Shown: positions 1 through 11,000 of the stretch, piece after piece
Position numbering within the stretch: position 1 is the first letter of the stretch
Layout: the number at the start of each line of letters is the position of its first letter
From: Limnomonas spitsbergensis
Taxonomy: Eukaryota > Chlorophyta > Chlorophyceae > Chlamydomonadales
NCBI GenBank assembly: GCA_037349105.1
Contig: JAYJMM010000078.1
Coordinates: 1,154,001-1,218,000, forward strand
DNA length: 64,000 nt
Direction: 5' to 3'
Notes under the pieces: generated by a model
What the model saw: the letters and a program-made list of their open reading frames with translations, nothing else
What the model was told of the DNA's origin: nothing
The model's database searches: none
Translations under genes and position numbers: made by a program

Positions 1-617
1 AACAGTCCCCACCAGACACCCACCAGACACCCACAATTTTCCAACAAGTCACCCTTCATCATGGTGTGGAGTTTCAGCAGCACAGCAGCAGCATCTGCAT
101 GTAACAAGCTGCCTTGATGTCTCACGGAGGACCAGTGATTATCCATCATTCACCCACCAGGTACCCACCATTAATCAGCCACAGTCCAGCGATCAGCTGC
201 CTAGGTCATGCAGTCCACATCCCCCCCTTTGCTGCCTAGCACCCTATGGATCTGGCTGCAACTTTCCATCAGATAAAGGCCAAATGAACAGGTCAAAGAG
301 GCAATCTCAGTACCTTACCTTTTCTCAAATGCATCCGTAACATGCCCCGACCCTCCTCGCGCACCCTATGGATCTGGCTGCAGCTGTCCATCAGATAAAG
401 GCCAAATGAACAGGTCAAAGAGGCAATCTCAGTACCTTACCTTTTATCAGCTGCAGACCAGTGATTAATCAGCTGCAGGCCAGCGATTAATCAGCTACAT
501 ACCAGTGATTTATCAGCTACATACCAGCGCACCTTTGGACAGGGCATTCTGGACCAGGCCCCCCTCCAGGCACATGGCATTCTGTACCTAGCCCCCTCCA
601 GCCAGCAACATCCTCAG
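1..617. repeat. Left-edge partial A-type unit
   Basis: The window opens inside the head module, in the CACCAGACACC stretch. It continues through the A-type join (CCAGTGATT followed directly by ATCCATCATT), two 122-bp modules and diverged 22-bp and 33-bp repeats to the next head at 618. It carries CTGCATGTAAC where most units have CTGCAGGTAAC. That variant otherwise occurs at about 12595 and in a cluster at 37.7-45.6 kb. The array extends beyond the left edge. Confidence 0.9.
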
Positions 618-1375
618 CTACACACCTCTGTAGTCCTGGACATCCTTATTTACACACCCCATCAATCTTGACACTAGGGCATCAGCCAGAAATACTGCAG
701 CGCACCTCTGGACAACATGGCATTCTGGACTTGCCCCTCCTCCAGCAACATGGCATTCTGGGCCTGGTTTTCCTCCAGCAACATGGCATTCTGGGCCAGG
801 CCCTCCTCCAGCAACATGGCATTGTGCACCAAGCCCCCCTTCAGCAACATGGCATTCTGGACCAGACCATTCACCCACCCGTCACCCAACACCCCGTACC
901 AACCATGCACACCCGCTTCACCCACCTTTCACCCACCAGGTACCCAACAGTCCCCACCAGACACCCACCAGACACCCACAATTTTCCAACAAGTCACCCT
1001 TCATCATGGTGTGGAGTTTCAGCAGCACAGCAGCAGCATCTGCAGGTAACAAGCTGCCTTGATGTTTCACGGAGGAGTGCTCCATAACCAGCGCTGGTTC
1101 GTTCAGCTGATCTTCATATATTAGTTGCGTCTTCCTCACATGTTCCCCTATCACCAGATTTAAGCAGTAAAGCTGTAGGAGGAGGAGTCTCAGTCAGCCT
1201 TTGTACTGCATCATGCACCTGTATGATACCTTTACCTGCTGGATACCTGTACCTCAGGCCCACTGGGCAGTACATACCCCTTCGAATTCTCTAAAAATAA
1301 AGTATTTTGCTGGGACCCTGCTTATGCTCATGGATATTCTCAGCTACAAACCCCAGCACACTTGAACATCCTCAG
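618..1375. repeat. B-type satellite unit (758 bp), reference example
   Basis: The head is joined, after TTTCACGGAGGA, to about 290 bp found only in B units (about 1074-1365). That segment includes GTGCTCCATAACC, an AAAAATAAAG motif near 1295 and GGGACCCTGC, and ends in CTCAGCTACACACC-like copies. B units occur at 618, 16606, 18908, 24347, 31654 (725 bp), 33923, 35626, 37329 and 40544. They lack the 22-bp, 122-bp and exon-like modules. The AATAAA hexamer alone does not establish a transcript end. Confidence 0.9.
717..870. repeat. 33-bp tandem repeat inside the head module (reference copy)
   Basis: Five consecutive copies of a 33-bp motif begin CAACATGGCATTCTGG and end in a variable pyrimidine-rich half. 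Two diverged copies lie just before each head (here about 540-600). Because 33 is a multiple of three, several frames stay open, giving 11-residue periodic translations such as ECHVAGGGPGP on the minus strand and NMAFWTCPSSS on the plus strand. The same block recurs in every unit. The unit at 31654 has lost exactly one copy. Confidence 0.93.
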
Positions 1376-1830
1376 CTACACACCCCTGTAGTCCTGGACA
1401 TCCTTATTTACACACCCCATCAATCTTGACACTAGGGCATCAGCCAGAAATACTGCAGCACACCTCTGGACAACATGGCATTCTGGACTTGCCCCTTCTC
1501 CAGCAACATGGCATTCTGGGCCTGGTTTTCCTCCAGCAACATGGCATTCTGGGCCAGGCCCTCTTCCAGCAACATGGCATTGTGCACCAAGCCCCCCTTC
1601 AGCAACATGGCATTCTGGACCAGACCATTCACCCACCCGTCACCCAACACCCCTTACCAACCATGCACACCCGCTTCACCCACCTTTCACCCACCAGGTA
1701 CCCAACAGTCCCCACCAGACACCCACCAGACACCCACAATTTTCCAACAAGTCACCCTTCATCATGGTGTGGAGTTTCAGCAGCACAGCAGCAGCATCTG
1801 CAGGTAACAAGCTGCCTTGATGTCTCGCGG

Positions 1831-2035
1831 AGGACCAGTGATTAATCAGCTGCAGACCAGTGATTAATCAGCTGCATACCAGTGATTAATCAGCTGCAGA
1901 CCAGTGATTAATCAGCCACAGACCAGTGATTAATCAGCTGCAGGCCAGCAATTAATCAGCTACAGACCAGTGATTTATCAGCTGCAGACCGGCAATTAAT
2001 CAGCTACATACCAGTGATTTATCAGCTACAGACCA
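1831..2035. repeat. 22-bp tandem repeat block of C-type units (reference copy)
   Basis: About nine copies of ACCAGTGATTAATCAGCTGC plus two bases lie head to tail, with variants such as CAGCCACAG, CAGCTACAG and GATTTATC. The block is specific to C units. A shorter run of three or four copies also precedes the end of A and C units (for example 2757-2830). The C unit at 25105 is exactly 22 bp shorter than its duplicate at 19666, which fits loss of one copy. Confidence 0.92.
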
Positions 2036-2215
2036 GCGCACCTCAGGACAGGGCATTCTGGACCAGGCCCCCCTCCAGGAACATGGCATTCTGTACCTGG
2101 CCCCCTCCAGCCAGCAACCATTCTAAGAATATTTTGGAACCTTAACCCCTCGTGTTTTAGGCTGCCCATCCTACCCTTGTTGCCCCATCTCATGTCCCCA
2201 TTCTTGCTCTCACAG

Positions 2216-2340
2216 GGGAAATATCTGACATCAAGGTCAACATGAAGGACAGCAACAACTGGGAGCCTCGTCAGGAGGACCCGTGCATCAGGAGTTGGGC
2301 AACAGCTGGGGGGCTCAGTCATCCATCATTCACCCATCAG
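2216..2340 (+). other. Exon-like module inside C-type units (reference copy)
   Basis: A pyrimidine-rich stretch ending TTGCTCTCACAG at 2215 resembles a splice acceptor. It is followed by 125 bp that translate without stops, including KVNMKDSNNWEPRQEDPC. The stretch ends at CACCCATCAG before GTACCC, which could be a donor. The composition is less repetitive than the rest of the unit, so it may be a captured gene fragment. Copies occur in every C unit (inside units starting 1376, 3955, 6534, 8078, 10657, 14149, 17364, 19666, 25105, 32379, 38087, 41302, 42724 and 45181). The family is not recognised and nothing shows expression. Confidence 0.45.
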
Positions 2341-2420
2341 GTACCCACCATTAATCAGCCACAGTCCAGCGATCAGCTGCCTAGGTCATGCAGTCCACAT
2401 CCCCCCCTTTGCTGCCTAGC

Positions 2421-2756
2421 ACCCTATGGATCTGGCTGCAGCTTTCCATCAGATAAAGGCCAAATGAACAGGTCAAAGAGGCAATCTCAGTACCTTACCT
2501 TTTCTCAAATGCATCCGTAACATGCCCCGACCCTCCTCGCGCACCCTATGGATCTGGCTGCAGCTGTCCATCAGATAAAGGCCAAATGAACAGGTCAAAG
2601 AGGCAATCTCAGTACCTTACCTTTTCTCAAATGCATCCGTAACATGCCCCGACCCTTCTCGCGCACCCTATGGATCTGGCTGCAGCTTTCCATCAGATAA
2701 AGGCCAAATGAACAGGTCAAAGAGGCAATCTCAGTACCTTACCTTTTATCAGCTGC
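2421..2756. repeat. 122-bp tandem module of the satellite (reference copy)
   Basis: Copies begin with ACCCTATGGATCTGGCTGCA at 2421, 2543 and 2665, exactly 122 bp apart. Each carries CTTACCTTTT, the reverse complement of a strong AAAAG|GTAAG splice donor. Units hold two or three copies, and gain or loss of one copy explains the 1512/1634, 1422/1544 and 1035/1157 length pairs. On the minus strand the bases before the donor-like site include a short open stretch (MLRMHLRK), but nothing links it to a gene. Confidence 0.93.
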
Positions 2757-2910
2757 AGACCAGTGATTAATCAGTTGCAAGCCAGCGATTAATCAGCTAC
2801 ATACCAGTGATTTATCAGCTACAGACCAGCGCATCTTTGGACAGGGCATTCTGGACCAGGCCCCCCTCCAGGAACATGGCATTCTGTACCTGGCCCCCTC
2901 CAGCCAGCAA

Positions 2911-3000
2911 CCAGCTCATGGCCAGACACATCCCCTCTCCCCCCATCACATGTCCCAGCTCATGGCCAGACTCTCAGCTACACACCCCAACACACTTGAA
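2911..3000. repeat. 90-bp optional module (reference copy)
   Basis: Exactly 90 bp, from CCAGCTCATGGCC to CACACTTGAA, sit between CAGCCAGCAA and CATCCTCAGC. Units without it have those two flanks directly joined. It contains two copies of CAGCTCATGGCCAGAC. Its presence distinguishes 1512 from 1422, 1634 from 1544 and 1035 from 945 bp units. Heads that follow it nearly always carry the CAGCACACC variant instead of CAGCGCACC. Confidence 0.92.
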
Positions 3001-6000
3001 CATCCTCAGCTACACACCTCTGTAGTCCTGGACATCCTTATTTACACACCCCATCAATCTTGACACTAGGGCATCAGCCAGAAATACTGCAGCACACCTC
3101 TGGACAACATGGCATTCTGGACTTGCCCCTTCTCCAGCAACATGGCATTCTGGGCCTGGTTTTCCTCCAGCAACATGGCATTCTGGACCAGGCCCTCTTC
3201 CAGCAACATGGCATTGTGCACCAAGCCCCCCTTCAGCAACATGGCATTCTGGACCAGACCATTCACCCACCCGTCACCCAACACCCCGTACCAACCATGC
3301 ACACCCGCTTCACCCACCTTTCACCCACCAGGTACCCAACAGTCCCCACCAGACACCCACCAGACACCCACAATTTTCCAACAAGTCACCCTTCATCATG
3401 GTGTGGAGTTTCAGCAGCACAGCAGCAGCATCTGCAGGTAACAAGCTGCCTTGATGTCTCACGGAGGACCAGTGATTATCCATCATTCACCCACCAGGTA
3501 CCCACCATTAATCAGCCACAGTCCAGCGATCAGCTGCCTAGGTCATGCAGTCCACATCCCCCCCTTTGCTGCCTAGCACCCTATGGATCTGGCTGCAACT
3601 TTCCATCAGATAAAGGCCAAATGAACAGGTCAAAGAGGCAATCTCAGTACCTTACCTTTTCTCAAATGCATCCGTAACATGCCCCGACCCTCCTCGCGCA
3701 CCCTATGGATCTGGCTGCAGCTGTCCATCAGATAAAGGCCAAATGAACAGGTCAAAGAGGCAATCTCAGTACCTTACCTTTTATCAGCTGCAGACCAGTG
3801 ATTAATCAGCTGCAGGCCAGCGATTAATCAGCTACATACCAGTGATTTATCAGCTACAGACCAGCGCACCTTTGGACAGGGCATTCTGGACCAGGCCCCC
3901 CTCCAGGCACATGGCATTCTGTACCTAGCCCCCTCCAGCCAGCAACATCCTCAGCTACACACCTCTGTAGTCCTGGACATCCTTATTTACACACCCCATC
4001 AATCTTGACACTAGGGCATCAGCCAGAAATACTGCAGCGCACCTATGGACAACATGGCATTCTGGACTTGCCCCTCCTCCAGCAACATGGCATTCTGGGC
4101 CTGGTTTTCCTCCAGCAACATGGCATTCTGGGCCAGGCCCTCCTCCAGCAACATGGCATTGTGCACCAAGCCCCCCTTCAGCAACATGGCATTCTGGACC
4201 AGACCATTCACCCACCCGTCACCCAACACCCCTTACCAACCATGCACACCCGCTTCACCCACCTTTCACCCACCAGGTACCCAACAGTCCCCACCAGACA
4301 CCCACCAGACACCCACAATTTTCCAACAAGTCACCCTTCATCATGGTGTGGAGTTTCAGCAGCACAGCAGCAGCATCTGCAGGTAACAAGCTGCCTTGAT
4401 GTCTCGCGGAGGACCAGTGATTAATCAGCTGCAGACCAGTGATTAATCAGCTGCATACCAGTGATTAATCAGCTGCAGACCAGTGATTAATCAGCCACAG
4501 ACCAGTGATTAATCAGCTGCAGGCCAGCAATTAATCAGCTACAGACCAGTGATTTATCAGCTGCAGACCGGCAATTAATCAGCTACATACCAGTGATTTA
4601 TCAGCTACAGACCAGCGCACCTCTGGACAGGGCATTCTGGACCAGGCCCCCCTCCAGGAACATGGCATTCTGTACCTGGCCCCCTCCAGCCAGCAACCAT
4701 TCTAAGAATATTTTGGAACCTTAACCCCTCGTGTTTTAGGCTGCCCATCCTACCCTTGTTGCCCCATCTCATGTCCCCATTCTTGCTCTCACAGGGGAAA
4801 TATCTGACATCAAGGTCAACATGAAGGACAGCAACAACTGGGAGCCTCGTCAGGAGGACCCGTGCATCAGGAGTTGGGCAACAGCTGGGGGGCTCAGTCA
4901 TCCATCATTCACCCATCAGGTACCCACCATTAATCAGCCACAGTCCAGCGATCAGCTGCCTAGGTCATGCAGTCCACATCCCCCCCTTTGCTGCCTAGCA
5001 CCCTATGGATCTGGCTGCAGCTTTCCATCAGATAAAGGCCAAATGAACAGGTCAAAGAGGCAATCTCAGTACCTTACCTTTTCTCAAATGCATCCGTAAC
5101 ATGCCCCGACCCTCCTCGCGCACCCTATGGATCTGGCTGCAGCTGTCCATCAGATAAAGGCCAAATGAACAGGTCAAAGAGGCAATCTCAGTACCTTACC
5201 TTTTCTCAAATGCATCCGTAACATGCCCCGACCCTTCTCGCGCACCCTATGGATCTGGCTGCAGCTTTCCATCAGATAAAGGCCAAATGAACAGGTCAAA
5301 GAGGCAATCTCAGTACCTTACCTTTTATCAGCTGCAGACCAGTGATTAATCAGTTGCAAGCCAGCGATTAATCAGCTACATACCAGTGATTTATCAGCTA
5401 CAGACCAGCGCATCTTTGGACAGGGCATTCTGGACCAGGCCCCCCTCCAGGAACATGGCATTCTGTACCTGGCCCCCTCCAGCCAGCAACCAGCTCATGG
5501 CCAGACACATCCCCTCTCCCCCCATCACATGTCCCAGCTCATGGCCAGACTCTCAGCTACACACCCCAACACACTTGAACATCCTCAGCTACACACCTCT
5601 GTAGTCCTGGACATCCTTATTTACACACCCCATCAATCTTGACACTAGGGCATCAGCCAGAAATACTGCAGCACACCTCTGGACAACATGGCATTCTGGA
5701 CTTGCCCCTTCTCCAGCAACATGGCATTCTGGGCCTGGTTTTCCTCCAGCAACATGGCATTCTGGACCAGGCCCTCTTCCAGCAACATGGCATTGTGCAC
5801 CAAGCCCCCCTTCAGCAACATGGCATTCTGGACCAGACCATTCACCCACCCGTCACCCAACACCCCGTACCAACCATGCACACCCGCTTCACCCACCTTT
5901 CACCCACCAGGTACCCAACAGTCCCCACCAGACACCCACCAGACACCCACAATTTTCCAACAAGTCACCCTTCATCATGGTGTGGAGTTTCAGCAGCACA

Positions 6001-8077
6001 GCAGCAGCATCTGCAGGTAACAAGCTGCCTTGATGTCTCACGGAGGACCAGTGATTATCCATCATTCACCCACCAGGTACCCACCATTAATCAGCCACAG
6101 TCCAGCGATCAGCTGCCTAGGTCATGCAGTCCACATCCCCCCCTTTGCTGCCTAGCACCCTATGGATCTGGCTGCAACTTTCCATCAGATAAAGGCCAAA
6201 TGAACAGGTCAAAGAGGCAATCTCAGTACCTTACCTTTTCTCAAATGCATCCGTAACATGCCCCGACCCTCCTCGCGCACCCTATGGATCTGGCTGCAGC
6301 TGTCCATCAGATAAAGGCCAAATGAACAGGTCAAAGAGGCAATCTCAGTACCTTACCTTTTATCAGCTGCAGACCAGTGATTAATCAGCTGCAGGCCAGC
6401 GATTAATCAGCTACATACCAGTGATTTATCAGCTACAGACCAGCGCACCTTTGGACAGGGCATTCTGGACCAGGCCCCCCTCCAGGCACATGGCATTCTG
6501 TACCTAGCCCCCTCCAGCCAGCAACATCCTCAGCTACACACCTCTGTAGTCCTGGACATCCTTATTTACACACCCCATCAATCTTGACACTAGGGCATCA
6601 GCCAGAAATACTGCAGCGCACCTATGGACAACATGGCATTCTGGACTTGCCCCTCCTCCAGCAACATGGCATTCTGGGCCTGGTTTTCCTCCAGCAACAT
6701 GGCATTCTGGGCCAGGCCCTCCTCCAGCAACATGGCATTGTGCACCAAGCCCCCCTTCAGCAACATGGCATTCTGGACCAGACCATTCACCCACCCGTCA
6801 CCCAACACCCCTTACCAACCATGCACACCCGCTTCACCCACCTTTCACCCACCAGGTACCCAACAGTCCCCACCAGACACCCACCAGACACCCACAATTT
6901 TCCAACAAGTCACCCTTCATCATGGTGTGGAGTTTCAGCAGCACAGCAGCAGCATCTACAGGTAACAAGCTGCCTTGATGTCTCGCGGAGGACCAGTGAT
7001 TAATCAGCTGCAGACCAGTGATTAATCAGCTGCATACCAGTGATTAATCAGCTGCAGACCAGTGATTAATCAGCCACATACCAGTGATTAATCAGCTGCA
7101 GGCCAGCAATTAATCAGCTACAGACCAGTGATTTATCAGCTGCAGACCGGCAATTAATCAGCTACATACCAGTGATTTATCAGCTACAGACCAGCGCACC
7201 TCTGGACAGGGCATTCTGGACCAGGCCCCCCTCCAGGAACATGGCATTCTGTACCTGGCCCCCTCCAGCCAGCAACCATTCTAAGAATATTTTGGAACCT
7301 TAACCCCTCGTGTTTTAGGCTGCCCATCCTACCCTTGTTGCCCCATCTCATGTCCCCATTCTTGCTCTCACAGGGGAAATATCTGACATCAAGGTCAACA
7401 TGAAGGACAGCAACAACTGGGAGCCTCGTCAGGAGGACCCGTGCATCAGGAGTTGGGCAACAGCTGGGGGGCTCAGTCATCCATCATTCACCCATCAGGT
7501 ACCCACCATTAATCAGCCACAGTCCAGCGATCAGCTGCCTAGGTCATGCAGTCCACATCCCCCCCTTTGCTGCCTAGCACCCTATGGATCTGGCTGCAGC
7601 TTTCCATCAGATAAAGGCCAAATGAACAGGTCAAAGAGGCAATCTCAGTACCTTACCTTTTCTCAAATGCATCCGTAACATGCCCCGACCCTCCTCGCGC
7701 ACCCTATGGATCTGGCTGCAGCTGTCCATCAGATAAAGGCCAAATGAACAGGTCAAAGAGGCAATCTCAGTACCTTACCTTTTCTCAAATGCATCCGTAA
7801 CATGCCCCGACCCTCCTCGCGCACCCTATGGATCTGGCTGCAGCTTTCCATCAGATAAAGGCCAAATGAACAGGTCAAAGAGGCAATCTCAGTACCTTAC
7901 CTTTTATCAGCTGCAGACCAGTGATTAATCAGCTGCAGGCCAGCGATTAATCAGCTACATACCAGTGATTTATCAGCTACAGACCAGCGCACCTTTGGAC
8001 AGGGCATTCTGGACCAGGCCCCCCTCCAGGCACATGGCATTCTGTACCTAGCCCCCTCCAGCCAGCAACATCCTCAG

Positions 8078-11000
8078 CTACACACCTCTGTAGTCCTGGA
8101 CATCCTTATTTACACACCCCATCAATCTTGACACTAGGGCATCAGCCAGAAATACTGCAGCGCACCTCTGGACAACATGGCATTCTGGACTTGCCCCTCC
8201 TCCAGCAACATGGCATTCTGGGCCTGGTTTTCCTCCAGCAACATGGCATTCTGGGCCAGGCCCTCCTCCAGCAACATGGCATTGTGCACCAAGCCCCCCT
8301 TCAGCAACATGGCATTCTGGACCAGACCATTCACCCACCCGTCACCCAACACCCCTTACCAACCAAGCACACCCGCTTCACCCACCTTTCACCCACCAGG
8401 TACCCAACAGTCCCCACCAGACACCCACCAGACACCCACAATTTTCCAACAAGTCACCCTTCATCATGGTGTGGAGTTTCAGCAGCACAGCAGCAGCATC
8501 TGCAGGTAACAAGCTGCCTTGATGTCTCGCGGAGGACCAGTGATTAATCAGCTGCAGACCAGTGATTAATCAGCTGCATACCAGTGATTAATCAGCTGCA
8601 GACCAGTGATTAATCAGCCACAGACCAGTGATTAATCAGCTGCAGGCCAGCAATTAATCAGCTACAGACCAGTGATTTATCAGCTGCAGACCGGCAATTA
8701 ATCAGCTACATACCAGTGATTTATCAGCTACAGACCAGCGCACCTCTGGACAGGGCATTCTGGACCAGGCCCCCCTCCAGGAACATGGCATTCTGTACCT
8801 GGCCCCCTCCAGCCAGCAACCATTCTAAGAATATTTTGGAACCTTAACCCCTCGTGTTTTAGGCTGCCCATCCGTCCCTTGTTGCCCCATCTCATGTCCC
8901 CATTCTTGCTCTCACAGGGGAAATATCTGACATCAAGGTCAACATGAAGGACAGCAACAAATGGGAGCCTCGTCAGGAGGACCCGTGCATCAGGAGTTGG
9001 GCAACAGCTGGGGGGCTCAGTCATCCATCATTCACCCACCAGGTACCCACCATTAATCAGCCACAGTCCAGCGATCAGCTGCCTAGGTCATGCAGTCCAC
9101 ATCCCCCCCTTTGCTGCCTAGCACCCTATGGATCTGGCTGCAGCTTTCCATCAGATAAAGGCCAAATGAACAGGTCAAAGAGGCAATCTCAGTACCTTAC
9201 CTTTTCTCAAATGCATCCGTAACATGCCCCGACCCTCCTCGCGCACCCTATGGATCTGGCTGCAGCTGTCCATCAGATAAAGGCCAAATGAACAGGTCAA
9301 AGAGGCAATCTCAGTACCTTACCTTTTCTCAAATGCATCCGTAACATGCCCCGACCCTCCTCGCGCACCCTATGGATCTGGCTGCAGCTGTCCATCAGAT
9401 AAAGGCCAAATGAACAGGTCAAAGAGGCAATCTCAGTACCTTACCTTTTATCAGCTGCAGACCAGTGATTAATCAGCTGCAGGCCAGCGATTAATCAGCT
9501 ACATACCAGTGATTTATCAGCTACAGACCAGCGCACCTTTGGACAGGGCATTCTGGACCAGGCCCCCCTCCAGGAACATGGCATTCTGTACCTGGCCCCC
9601 TCCAGCCAGCAACCAGCTCATGGCCAGACACATCCCCTCTCCCCCCATCACATGTCCCAGCTCATGGCCAGACTCTCAGCTACACACCCCAACACACTTG
9701 AACATCCTCAGCTACACACCTCTGTAGTCCTGGACATCCTTATTTACACACCCCATCAATCTTGACACTAGGGCATCAGCCAGAAATACTGCAGCACACC
9801 TCTGGACAACATGGCATTCTGGACTTGCCCCTTCTCCAACAACATGGCATTCTGGGCCTGGTTTTCCTCCAGCAACATGGCATTCTGGACCAGGCCCTCT
9901 TCCAGCAACATGGCATTGTGCACCAAGCCCCCCTTCAGCAACATGGCATTCTGGACCAGACCATTCACCCACCCGTCACCCAACACCCCGTACCAACCAT
10001 GCACACCCGCTTCACCCACCTTTCACCCACCAGGTACCCAACAGTCCCCACCAGACACCCACCAGACACCCACAATTTTCCAACAAGTCACCCTTCATCA
10101 TGGTGTGGAGTTTCAGCAGCACAGCAGCAGCATCTGCAGGTAACAAGCTGCCTTGATGTCTCACGGAGGACCAGTGATTATCCATCATTCACCCACCAAG
10201 GACCCACCATTAATCAGCCACAGTCCAGCGATCAGCTGCCTAGGTCATGCAGTCCACATCCCCCCCTTTGCTGCCTAGCACCCTATGGATCCGGCTGCAA
10301 CTTTCCATCAAATAAAGGCCAAATGAACAGGTCAAAGAGGCAATCTCAGTACCTTACCTTTTCTCAAATGCATCCGTAACATGCCCCGACCCTCCTCGCG
10401 CACCCTATGGATCTGGCTGCAGCTGTCCATCAGATAAAGGCCAAATGAACAGGTCAAAGAGGCAATCTCAGTACCTTACCTTTTATCAGCTGCAGACCAG
10501 TGATTAATCAGCTGCAGGCCAGCGATTAATCAGCTACATACCAGTGATTTATCAGCTACAGACCAGCGCACCTTTGGACAGGGCATTCTGGACCAGGCCC
10601 CCCTCCAGGCACATGGCATTCTGTACCTAGCCCCCTCCAGCCAGCAACATCCTCAGCTACACACCTCTGTAGTCCTGGACATCCTTATTTACACACCCCA
10701 TCAATCTTGACACTAGGGCATCAGCCAGAAATACTGCAGCGCACCTCTGGACAACATGGCATTCTGGACTTGCCCCTCCTCCAGCAACATGGCATTCTGG
10801 GCCTGGTTTTCCTCCAGCAACATGGCATTCTGGGCCAGGCCCTCCTCCAACAACATGGCATTGTGCACCAAGCCCCCCTTCAGCAACATGGCATTCTGGA
10901 CCAGACCATTCACCCACCCGTCACCCAACACCCCGTACCAACCATGCACACCCGCTTCACCCACCTTTCACCCACCAGGTACCCAACAGTCCCCACCAGA

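Larger units (their letters stand above)
1376..8077. repeat. Higher-order repeat, 2579-bp period (about 2.6 copies)
   Basis: The order is C1634+A945, C1634+A945, then C1544. Matching positions are shifted by 2579 bp (for example 2026, 4605, 7184). The second and third C units share the private variant CACCTATGGAC (about 4042 and 6621). The first and second share TCAGTTGCAAGCC (about 2772 and 5351). The third copy lacks the 90-bp module and has a private CATCTACAGG near 6953. Confidence 0.9.

Noticed and set aside
717..870. CRISPR-like array of 33-bp repeats
   Set aside because: Repeats are head to tail without unique spacers, and the sequence is eukaryotic.
1090..1290. tRNA-like internal promoter boxes in the B-specific segment (GGTTCGTTC, CTTCGAATTC)
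   Set aside because: The matches to the B box are incomplete, no A box lies at the right distance, and no cloverleaf could be drawn.
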